Below, one piece after another: positions 24,216-31,112 of a stretch of 64,000 bases of DNA. The notes under the pieces were generated by a model. It was not told the origin of the DNA, did not search any database, and saw only the letters and a list, made by a program, of their open reading frames with translations. The stretch is from an uncultured Gammaproteobacteria bacterium (GTDB taxonomy: Bacteria; Pseudomonadota; Gammaproteobacteria; Nitrosococcales; Methylophagaceae): contig CAJQOM010000003.1 of NCBI GenBank assembly GCA_905479985.1, positions 21,170 to 85,169 on the forward strand. The letters run 5' to 3'. Within the stretch, counting starts at the first letter, position 1; the number at the start of each line of letters is the position of its first letter. A program made the position numbers and the translations under genes.

Positions 24216-25427
24216 TTACTTAAACATATGACCTTGTAATAATCCTTTATGTTTAGCTTGAACGATGAATGAATCATAAACAGTTAAGACTGGTATATTT
24301 AATTTAGTTAGATCATTAATGATACCCATTACCAGTTCAGATTCAATAAACTGAACGTTTAAACCTGTCTGCTTATTTTTAAGGAATAAGTCACTTATGG
24401 TTTTATGCTTTACCTGATATGCATCAACAATATTTTTAACTTTGAATTGTTTGATTGTAGTTTTATATGCAGAAACCTTCTCTTGATTAGATTCTTCTTG
24501 CTCATAGTATTTTTTAAGCGCCATACCAAGACCTCTGACAGATGTAGTAAAGAAGATCATTGTAGACATTTGCTTAACAAGGCTTCTAGGTATCGTTTTG
24601 TTAGCAATTTCTAATTTGTATGGATCACCGTCTTGATATATTTCACCAGTTTGATGACGGTATAAAGCATTTATTGAACTGGCTTGAAAATCTAGTTCTA
24701 TTGTTTCCTCACCATCAATTGTAAGACGTTTTCTCATTTCTCCTGATAGGTCACACCATGATGAATGGATTCTGCCACCATATTTAAATTCAATATCTTG
24801 ATCTTCAAGGTGAGTAAATTTTCTTGTGATTACTTCACCCTCGTAGTGATATACATCGTCATAGCCTTGATGGTCAGGAACAGATATTTCATGCAGATTA
24901 ATTAGCTTATTGTAGGTTTCCATATCTTGACGCATAGCATCAGTGGTACTGGTGTCGTTATAGTTTACAAATGCTTTGGTTTTCTGTTCTCTGAGGATAA
25001 TAGTTTCAGTTTGAGCATTTGGGTTATGGATTTCAGTTTTAAAATGACCCATCTGATCATTGACATACCAATGATGTTCGATAAAGGTCTTTTCTAATTT
25101 ATTAGTACGCTTAATGACAGTTCTTTTCTTTTCCCCGTCTTTTATTGAGCCAATTGTTTGGTTTATAAAGCCGTACTCGTTTAGTTTATCAAGGACGGTT
25201 CTTAGGGAACTGGGCCCTAGCTTATTTGGGTTATACCTAGTGCCACCAAAGCTTTGTTTTGCTCTGGGGACAAGCAACTCACCATCATAATATAAGTTTA
25301 GAAGCAGGATTCTAAGTGCTTTGTATTGCTCTTTTCGTATTAGTTGTAGATCTGAACTTAAATCTTCAACCGTCTTGGAAACAATTCCTGAATTACTCAT
25401 TATTGATGGTTTAAACTTTTTCATCAT
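24216..25427 (-). CDS. Putative polymerase-like replication protein (winged helix plus family-A-like palm motifs)
   Basis: 403-residue protein that I do not recognise as a named family. Residues about 35-115 look like a winged helix-turn-helix (SLRTVLDKLNEYGFINQTIG). The C-terminal half carries three ordered blocks resembling polymerase A/T7-RNA-polymerase motifs. The first is GGRIHSSW plus GEMRKRLTIDGEETIELDFQ (motif A, Asp246). The second is RSLVKQMSTMIFFTTSVRG (motif B, Arg281 and Lys285). The third is QFIESELVMGIINDL followed by VLTVYDSFIV (motif C, Asp385; compare HDE or HDS). No exonuclease domain is present. It starts 24 bp after the integrase stop, so the two form one transcript. Seen: the motif order. 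Inferred: a nucleic-acid polymerase or primase replicating the excised island. Confidence 0.6.
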   Translation of the reverse strand: MMKKFKPSIMSNSGIVSKTVEDLSSDLQLIRKEQYKALRILLLNLYYDGELLVPRAKQSFGGTRYNPNKLGPSSLRTVLDKLNEYGFINQTIGSIKDGEKKRTVIKRTNKLEKTFIEHHWYVNDQMGHFKTEIHNPNAQTETIILREQKTKAFVNYNDTSTTDAMRQDMETYNKLINLHEISVPDHQGYDDVYHYEGEVITRKFTHLEDQDIEFKYGGRIHSSWCDLSGEMRKRLTIDGEETIELDFQASSINALYRHQTGEIYQDGDPYKLEIANKTIPRSLVKQMSTMIFFTTSVRGLGMALKKYYEQEESNQEKVSAYKTTIKQFKVKNIVDAYQVKHKTISDLFLKNKQTGLNVQFIESELVMGIINDLTKLNIPVLTVYDSFIVQAKHKGLLQGHMFK

Positions 25428-25451
25428 TCATCCTTGTATGTGGAAATGCAG

Positions 25452-26714
25452 TTAATCTAGTTCTGACTGAAATGTAATGCTGTCTATGGCTCGTAACTTA
25501 TCTTCAAATGATGAACCAGAAGAATACAACCCATAAGTAATAGATTGTTTTTCATGTCCTAATAAGTCAGCTGCAACTCCTTCAGCTATGGCAGCTTGTT
25601 CTAATTTTGTAGCTACTGTTTTGCGTATTGAGTGAAAAACCTTGTCTCGACCAAATCCTAGCTTCGTTTTAAGTCGTCCAAAGGTTTTAGAATAGGCATC
25701 ACTTCTAGTTCCCGTTTCATTATTTGAGCCATACGGGAAAATGTAACCTGTATAATTTAATCGTTGGAGTAGGATGGCTTCAATCTCCTTGCTTATGGGA
25801 ATAGAGCGTTCTCCAGCTTTTGTTTTTGCTCTAGTGATATTAATAAGATACCTACCCTGATGAGGTTTAATATCTTCTGGCTTTAATTGCATCAACTCTT
25901 CTATTCTGCATCCCGTATACATAGCCAGTAGTATTAGGACTTTAAGCTCTTTATCTTTGACGTTATCAAGGATCAGCCTTAACTCCTCATCCTCAAAGTG
26001 CGTTCTGATTTCGCCTACTTTTAATTGTTTCTCACTGGGTAGTTGAGCAGCATTAAACGTGTCTTGAATATTTAGATAACCTTTTCTTCTGAGCCACTCG
26101 ACATATAGCCTCGCCGAGTCCAGATAGCCCTTTAAAGTCTTCCTTGTTGGAGGCTTTTCTAGTTTAAGGTAGCTGTCTATCCACCACTGAATATTGCCTG
26201 TTGTGAGTGTTTTAGCGCTCAGATATTCAAAGTTTGGAAGGAATTGGGTTTCAATACGACTTATACGTTGACTTATAGTCTTGCTTTTTAGGTGGCTTAG
26301 AGTCTTTTTGTACTGGTTTACGTAAAAAGATGATTCTACAACAGTACCATCTTGCCTTGCCATCGCGTACCTAGCTAGAAACTCAGGGTTTGGTTTATCA
26401 TTACTAGCCCAACTATTATTTACCCATTCAGTAACCTTATCGAACATCTCATCAGTGAGTGAGTCCTCTTCAAAAATCTTCTGGATAGTTTTATCTGTTG
26501 TGGGTTCATTGGGCGCTGCTAGTATTCCTTTGGCTTTTTCTATTTCAGATAGCCACTTACTAATAACAGGTATAGCCAGCTTTTCCGCTTGCGATTGCGT
26601 GACATCGCCTAAACTTTTTATGTACTGCTTTTTTATAGGGAGGTAAGGAAGTAGCTTAGGGTTTGGGACGATACGAACCCAATAATAACCATCTTTGAAA
26701 GAGACATATTTCAT
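25452..26714 (-). CDS. int: Tyrosine site-specific integrase of the tRNA-Ser island
   Basis: Phage-type tyrosine recombinase, 420 residues. The N-terminal arm-binding and core-binding region (about 1-230) is followed by a catalytic domain with Arg270 (AMYTGCRIEELMQL), Lys299 (RAKTKAGERSIPIS), His361 and Arg364 (FHSIRKTVATK), His387 (LLGHEKQ) and the probable nucleophile Tyr397 (SITYGLYSSG). All active-site residues are present. The gene starts about 95 bp from the tRNA-Ser 3' end, with its promoter between them, the usual place for an integrase that uses that tRNA as attachment site. The polymerase-like gene follows in the same transcript. ACTTACAA repeats at both island ends are candidate arm sites. 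Confidence 0.95.
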   Translation of the reverse strand: MKYVSFKDGYYWVRIVPNPKLLPYLPIKKQYIKSLGDVTQSQAEKLAIPVISKWLSEIEKAKGILAAPNEPTTDKTIQKIFEEDSLTDEMFDKVTEWVNNSWASNDKPNPEFLARYAMARQDGTVVESSFYVNQYKKTLSHLKSKTISQRISRIETQFLPNFEYLSAKTLTTGNIQWWIDSYLKLEKPPTRKTLKGYLDSARLYVEWLRRKGYLNIQDTFNAAQLPSEKQLKVGEIRTHFEDEELRLILDNVKDKELKVLILLAMYTGCRIEELMQLKPEDIKPHQGRYLINITRAKTKAGERSIPISKEIEAILLQRLNYTGYIFPYGSNNETGTRSDAYSKTFGRLKTKLGFGRDKVFHSIRKTVATKLEQAAIAEGVAADLLGHEKQSITYGLYSSGSSFEDKLRAIDSITFQSELD

Positions 26715-26737
26715 TGCAAGATAACCTTATATAGTCT

Positions 26738-26757
26738 ACTTACAATGTTACTTACAA
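26738..26757. repeat. Candidate integrase arm sites, right end
   Basis: Two direct copies of ACTTACAA (26738-26745 and 26750-26757), 12 bp apart, between the integrase start and the attachment repeat. Similar octamers occur inside the left end. Suggested arm-type integrase binding sites, which would also place integrase binding over its own promoter. Confidence 0.4.
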
Positions 26758-26785
26758 AAAAGGGTTTAGACAACAGTCCAAACCC
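26756..26785 (-). terminator. Island-borne terminator downstream of tRNA-Ser
   Basis: On the minus strand GGGTTTGGAC-TGTT-GTCTAAACCC is followed by TTTTTT, a good intrinsic terminator with one mismatch. It lies 25 bp beyond the tRNA-Ser CCA, inside the island, and so replaces the chromosomal terminator displaced to 19691-19722. Confidence 0.75.
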
Positions 26786-26808
26786 TTGGTATTACTTACT
26801 TCTATATA

Positions 26809-26826
26809 ATGGCGGAGAGTCAGGGA
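26809..26826. repeat. Right attachment-site repeat of the island (in tRNA-Ser)
   Basis: 18-bp copy of ATGGCGGAGAGTCAGGGA identical to 19772-19789, formed by the tRNA-Ser 3' end. Integration here leaves the tRNA gene intact. Confidence 0.88.
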
Positions 26827-26899
26827 TTCGAACCCTGGGTAGGGATAAACCTACGCTGGTTTTCAAGACCAGTACATTCGGCCGCTCTGTCAACTCTCC
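26810..26899 (-). tRNA. tRNA-Ser (anticodon UGA)
   Basis: A 90-nt class II tRNA on the minus strand with encoded CCA. The acceptor stem GGAGAGT pairs with ACTCTCC. The anticodon loop is CTTGAAA with anticodon TGA at 26863-26865. The long variable arm GCGTAGGTTTATCCCTACC is typical of serine tRNAs, and the T-arm contains GGTTCGAATCC. It decodes UCN codons, best with cmo5U34, the modification made by the CmoA/CmoB pair of this window. Its 3' end is the insertion site of the adjacent island. Confidence 0.97.
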
Positions 26900-27058
26900 A
26901 AGACGCGAAATAATACTAGGATTACGGGTACAAAACAACAACAACTTGAAACTAACTTATTTTTGACGACTAAGACTTGCACTTCTGAACTTATAGGGTA
27001 GGATCATGTCTGTATTAATGACTAATAAATTCAGATATTTAAATTAGGAGATAAATCG

Positions 27059-27727
27059 ATGAATTACGATGCTCAACCAACTGTTGTACGTTCGCAGGAC
27101 TCTGTTCTAGCAACGAATAAACTATTGCGTAATACTTATAGCTTATTGGCAATGACGTTGGTATTTAGTGCTTTGACTGCTGGCGTGTCGATGGCAATGA
27201 ACTTTCCACATATGGGTTTATTAACGCTAGTGGGTTATTTCGGTTTGTTATTTCTTACGATGAAATTACGCAATAGCGCTTGGGGCATTGTCTCTGTTTT
27301 TGCCTTAACAGGTTTCATGGGTTTAACGTTGGGGCCACTGCTTAATTATTATTTAAGTATGCCAAATGGCGGCCAAATGGTGATGCAGGCTTTGGGTGCT
27401 ACCGGTGTTATTTTCCTAGGCTTGTCAGCTTATGCAGTTAAAAGCGAAAAAGATTTTAGTTTTATGGGTGGTTTCTTATTCGTCGGTATTTTAGTGGCTT
27501 TCTTAGCTGGCTTAGGTGCTTACTTCTTTGAAATGCCTGGTCTGTCATTAGCTGTTTCAGCCATGTTTGTGTTGTTGATGTCTGGCTTGATTTTATATCA
27601 AACTAGCGAAATTATTCATGGTGGTGAAACGAATTACATCATGGCGACAATCACTTTATATGTTTCTATCTATAATCTATTTACAAGCTTGTTACACCTT
27701 ATTGGTGCTTTTTCAGGTGATGACTAA
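27059..27727 (+). CDS. Bax inhibitor-1/YccA family membrane protein
   Basis: Seven-helix inner-membrane protein of the Bax inhibitor-1 (TMBIM) family, 222 residues, related to E. coli YccA/YbhL. The start ATG follows TTAGGAG. Hydrophobic helices fill residues 30-220. The last helices contain the conserved acidic positions of the family (YQTSEIIHGGETNYIMA and SIYNLFTSLLHLIGAFSGDD). YccA interacts with FtsH in E. coli; bacterial homologues can behave as pH-sensitive calcium leaks. The role here is not otherwise indicated. It is monocistronic, between tRNA-Ser and an intrinsic terminator. Confidence 0.92.
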   Translation: MNYDAQPTVVRSQDSVLATNKLLRNTYSLLAMTLVFSALTAGVSMAMNFPHMGLLTLVGYFGLLFLTMKLRNSAWGIVSVFALTGFMGLTLGPLLNYYLSMPNGGQMVMQALGATGVIFLGLSAYAVKSEKDFSFMGGFLFVGILVAFLAGLGAYFFEMPGLSLAVSAMFVLLMSGLILYQTSEIIHGGETNYIMATITLYVSIYNLFTSLLHLIGAFSGDD

Positions 27728-27759
27728 CGATATCGTTAATTCTTTTTAGTTTAAAACGG

Positions 27760-27790
27760 GCCTCGCTTTTTAGCGGGGCTTGTTTCTTTT
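27760..27790 (+). terminator. Rho-independent terminator after the BI-1 gene
   Basis: GCCTCGCT-TTTT-AGCGGGGC (one G-T pair) followed by TTGTTTCTTTTT. It lies 33 bp after the stop codon. Confidence 0.8.
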
Positions 27791-27869
27791 TAAAGGTATA
27801 AATAGTTGGGAGGCATGCGATAATAATGTCTTATTGTCCTTACCGATGTTATTTGAAACGTGAGATACC

Positions 27870-28883
27870 ATGAGTGAAGTCGCAACACAAACACAGCTAA
27901 TTGACCGTTTTGGTCGAAAGGTTAGCTATGTCCGCATGTCGATTACTGATCGTTGTGATTTTCGCTGTGTTTATTGCATGGATGAAGAAATGACGTTCAT
28001 GCCCCGGGACCAGCTACTGACTTTAGAAGAAATTGTGTCGTTGTTGCGGGCTTTTGCCGAATTAGGAGTTGAGAAGATCAGGGTTACAGGCGGTGAGCCT
28101 TTAGTTAGGCAAGGTGTTGATTGGTTGTTCAAAGAATTAGGGGCCTTGAAGGCAACAACTGGCTTAAAAGAGCTGACAATGACGACCAATGGTTCTCAGT
28201 TACCTAAATATGCTCAAGGCCTTGTTGAATCAGGTGTTGATCGTATTAACATCAGTTTAGATTCTTTAAAAGCAGATCGGTTTAAAGCATTGACCCGAAT
28301 AGGTAACTTGACGTCGGTATTAGCCGGAATTGAGGCTGCAAAACAAGCTGGTTTTAAACGTATTAAGCTTAATGCGGTGATTATGAAAGGTCGGAATGAC
28401 GATGAAATTGTCGACTTAGCCCGTTTTGCTATCGAGAATGATTTAGATATTTCTTATATTGAAGAAATGCCGTTAGGTCATGTCACACATGAACGTGGTG
28501 AGAGTTACTGTTCTAGTGATGAAGTGAAAGATGCGCTGGCAGCTGAGTTTGAGTTGATTGCGTCAAGTGTTAATACCGGTGGTCCTTCACGCTATTACCA
28601 AGTGGCTGGTACGAATAGTAAAGTTGGGTTTATTTCGCCACATAGCCATAATTTTTGTGAGAGCTGTAATCGCGTTAGAGTGACTACAGAAGGCACATTA
28701 TTATTGTGTCTAGGGCAGGAGCACTCTGTTGATTTGCGGGCTGTGATGCGTGAATACCCCGGTGACGTAGTACGGCTTAAACAAGCGATAGTAGACTCGA
28801 TGGAAATTAAGCCTAAAGGCCATGATTTTAATGTACATGAACAGCCTATTATTTTTAGGCATATGAGTGTCACGGGTGGTTAA
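27870..28883 (+). CDS. moaA: GTP 3',8-cyclase
   Basis: Radical-SAM enzyme that, with MoaC, converts GTP to cyclic pyranopterin monophosphate, the first step of molybdenum cofactor synthesis. It has 337 residues. The N-terminal SAM cluster motif CDFRCVYC and the C-terminal cluster (FCESCNRVRVTTEG, then LLLC) are complete. GGEP and the Gly-Gly C-terminus (SVTGG) needed for catalysis are present. Its 3' end overlaps the proposed GTG start of fdhD, linking cofactor synthesis to formate dehydrogenase maturation. Confidence 0.97.
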   Translation: MSEVATQTQLIDRFGRKVSYVRMSITDRCDFRCVYCMDEEMTFMPRDQLLTLEEIVSLLRAFAELGVEKIRVTGGEPLVRQGVDWLFKELGALKATTGLKELTMTTNGSQLPKYAQGLVESGVDRINISLDSLKADRFKALTRIGNLTSVLAGIEAAKQAGFKRIKLNAVIMKGRNDDEIVDLARFAIENDLDISYIEEMPLGHVTHERGESYCSSDEVKDALAAEFELIASSVNTGGPSRYYQVAGTNSKVGFISPHSHNFCESCNRVRVTTEGTLLLCLGQEHSVDLRAVMREYPGDVVRLKQAIVDSMEIKPKGHDFNVHEQPIIFRHMSVTGG

Positions 28884-29685
28884 CCCCCCCATTGTGATGA
28901 CGAATGCAGGGATTGATGCTTTATATTCATTTCAAGCATTAGATGAGCATGGTGACTACCGCGATATTGCCTTAACGGGAGAACGCCCATTAACCATCTA
29001 TTTAGATAAGCGTGAAATCGTGACGTTAATGACGATGGGCGCACAGCCAGAATTGTTGACGTTAGGTTATCTACGTAACCAGGGTTTGGTTGCTGAGATA
29101 GAAGATGTCATTGCTGTACAAGTTGATTGGGGTGTGGAGGCGGTTGCGGTCACAACGCGTCAACAAGTCTCTAATATCGACGCTAAGCTGGCAAAGCGAA
29201 CAGTGACCAGTGGTTGCGGGCAAGGCACGATGTTTGGTGATGTGATGGCATCGTTAGCGCAGTTGTCGGTCACTTGTCCCAGTTTCTCTAGTGATGTGAT
29301 TTATCAGGTTTTATCTGGATTGCAAGATTATAACCAGATGTATAAAACGGCTGGGGCAGTCCACGGTTGCGCACTGTGCAGTATGGATGGCAAGGTTGAT
29401 ATCTTTGTCGAAGATGTCGGTCGGCATAACGCCGTGGATGCGATTTCTGGCTGGATGTGGCTAGAGAAAGTGTCGGGCAAAAATAAAGTTTTCTACACTA
29501 CTGGCCGATTAACCTCAGAGATGGTGATAAAAGTGGCACAGATGGCAGTGCCGTTATTGTTATCAAGATCAGGGGCAACCGAGATGGGTTTACAGATTGC
29601 ACAGCAAACGGGCATTGGGTTGGTTGCTAGGGCAAAAGGGAAGCACTTTCTAGTATTCAATGGGTTTGAATACTTTCTTAAGTAA
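28867..29685 (+). CDS. fdhD: Formate dehydrogenase accessory sulfurtransferase FdhD
   Basis: FdhD passes sulfur from IscS to the molybdenum cofactor before insertion into formate dehydrogenase. Up to 272 residues. Conserved parts seen are GERPLTIYLDKREIVTLMT, GYLRNQGL, the VTSGCGQGT loop, AVHGCALCSMDGK, the EDVGRHNAVDAISGW block and TTGRLTSEMV. The GTG at 28867 overlaps moaA by 17 bp; the ATG at 28897, after a C7 run, is an alternative that shortens the protein by 10 residues. The Cys positions of the usual CxxC loop are not obvious as a tight pair. No formate dehydrogenase is in the window. Confidence 0.93.
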   Translation: MSRVVNPPIVMTNAGIDALYSFQALDEHGDYRDIALTGERPLTIYLDKREIVTLMTMGAQPELLTLGYLRNQGLVAEIEDVIAVQVDWGVEAVAVTTRQQVSNIDAKLAKRTVTSGCGQGTMFGDVMASLAQLSVTCPSFSSDVIYQVLSGLQDYNQMYKTAGAVHGCALCSMDGKVDIFVEDVGRHNAVDAISGWMWLEKVSGKNKVFYTTGRLTSEMVIKVAQMAVPLLLSRSGATEMGLQIAQQTGIGLVARAKGKHFLVFNGFEYFLK

Positions 29686-29942
29686 TATCTAACCTTATTT
29701 GTGATGTAACTCACAGCTTGTTGAAGTTTCTACTATTAATATTTTAATTTAACTTTAATATCTATAATAATGATTTTAGTTGTTGAACAACATTATTACG
29801 ACTGATTTTAAAGAATACGATATACCTACACTGAGGGATAGTGTGGTCAACTGGTTTGTTGGGTCGCTATTGTGCGTTCAATTTTGCTGTTTGAGTTAAG
29901 GATGGAATTAAAGTATTAGACGTTAATTGGGGTAGTTGATAT

Positions 29943-31103
29943 ATGGTTTCACCGGGCATAAGTGTTAAAGAAGTGGCCTCGGCGGTAACTGGTGCAAATC
30001 CATTCATGCAAAGTGGAAGGGTTGATACCAAACGTAATAGAACCGTTGTCATCGTTGATGATGAGTCAACAGGCCGTTTAATTCTAGGTAAAATTATTCA
30101 ACAAGTCGCTGATGATATTACGATCGTCGATTTTGAAAGTCCGTTGGAAGCTTTGGCTTGGTTGGATGATAATCAAGCAGACTTGATTGTCACCGATTAT
30201 AAAATGCCAGAAATGAATGGTGTTGGGTTTACTCAGGCGCTTCGTAACCGCGCGGACTGTGAAAATGTCCCTATCATGATGATTACGGTCGTCAGTGAAA
30301 AAGAAGTGCGCTATGAAGCCTTAGATGCAGGCGCTACGGCATTTTTGATTCGTCCCATTGATCAGGTTGAATGTCGAACGAGCTGTCGTAATTTACTCAA
30401 GTTACATGAACAGCAATTAATTATTCAGAACCGTGCTGACTGGTTAGCGCAGCAAGTTAATGTGGCGACTGAACAAATTGTTTTACGGGAGCAGGAAACA
30501 ATATTGCGACTCGCGAAGGCTGGTGAATACCGCGATGAAGAAACCGGTAACCATGTCATTCGGATGGCAAAATATGCCAGAGAGATTGCAGAAGAACTTG
30601 GGTTAACGCATACCGAGTGTGATGATATAGAATATGCAGCGCCAATGCATGATATTGGTAAAATTGGTATTCCGGATGGCGTGTTATTAAAACCGGGAAA
30701 ATTGAATGCCAATGAGTGGGAAATTATGCAAAGCCACACCACGATCGGTTATGAGATTTTATCCAATAGCCAATCGAAGTATATGCAAATGGGGGCCGTG
30801 ATTGCTTTGTACCATCATGAACGCTTTGATGGAAAAGGTTACCCGAATGGTCTCCGAGGCAATGATATTCCCTTGATTGCCCGTATTGTGACCGTAGCGG
30901 ACATTTATGATGCACTTGTGTCTGTACGGCCTTATAAAGATGCCTGGCCAACTCAAGATGCAATAGATTATTTAAAAGCACAGGCAGGAACGCAGTTGGA
31001 TCCTCAGTGCGTTGAGGCTTTTTGTCAGCGTATTCCCCAGATTATGCAAATACAGCGTGATTATGCGGATGAAGATGTGACACCAGACAATCAAATGGAT
31101 TGA
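29943..31103 (+). CDS. rpfG: RpfG-type response regulator, REC-HD-GYP cyclic-di-GMP phosphodiesterase
   Basis: Cytoplasmic output of the diffusible-signal-factor pathway, 386 residues. The receiver domain (about 34-155) has the acid pair VDDE (39-40) and phospho-acceptor Asp85 (VTDYKMP); the usual Lys of the K-P pair is Arg136. The HD-GYP domain (about 185-370) has MHDIGKIGIPDGVLL (His236-Asp237) and HHERFDGKGYPNGL (GYP at 299-301), so cyclic-di-GMP hydrolysis is expected. The rpfC-like kinase gene follows 9 bp downstream and an rpfF synthase gene after that, which supports the RpfG name over a generic HD-GYP regulator. A perfect GTTGTT-G-AACAAC repeat at 29779-29791 lies in its upstream region. 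Confidence 0.9.
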   Translation: MVSPGISVKEVASAVTGANPFMQSGRVDTKRNRTVVIVDDESTGRLILGKIIQQVADDITIVDFESPLEALAWLDDNQADLIVTDYKMPEMNGVGFTQALRNRADCENVPIMMITVVSEKEVRYEALDAGATAFLIRPIDQVECRTSCRNLLKLHEQQLIIQNRADWLAQQVNVATEQIVLREQETILRLAKAGEYRDEETGNHVIRMAKYAREIAEELGLTHTECDDIEYAAPMHDIGKIGIPDGVLLKPGKLNANEWEIMQSHTTIGYEILSNSQSKYMQMGAVIALYHHERFDGKGYPNGLRGNDIPLIARIVTVADIYDALVSVRPYKDAWPTQDAIDYLKAQAGTQLDPQCVEAFCQRIPQIMQIQRDYADEDVTPDNQMD

Positions 31104-31112
31104 TTTAATTTT

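Larger units (their letters stand above)
19772..26826. mobile_element. Integrative island in tRNA-Ser(UGA)
   Basis: A 7-kb element bounded by a perfect 18-bp direct repeat (19772-19789 and 26809-26826). The right copy is the 3' end of an intact tRNA-Ser gene. A tyrosine integrase gene lies just inside the tRNA end. Contents from left to right are a serine recombinase, an exported small protein, a lipoprotein, two exported proteins, a second lipoprotein, a polymerase-like protein and the integrase. No relaxase, type IV secretion, capsid or portal genes are visible, so it is not a complete conjugative element or prophage. It could be mobilised by a helper. Long poorly coding gaps and AT-rich stretches set it apart from the flanking chromosome. 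Limits are set by the repeats; function is inferred. Confidence 0.88.

Noticed and set aside
28879..28890. C7 run between moaA and fdhD as a phase-variation switch
   Set aside because: Plausible, but fdhD can start at the ATG downstream of the run, so length change need not alter the product; no evidence of switching.
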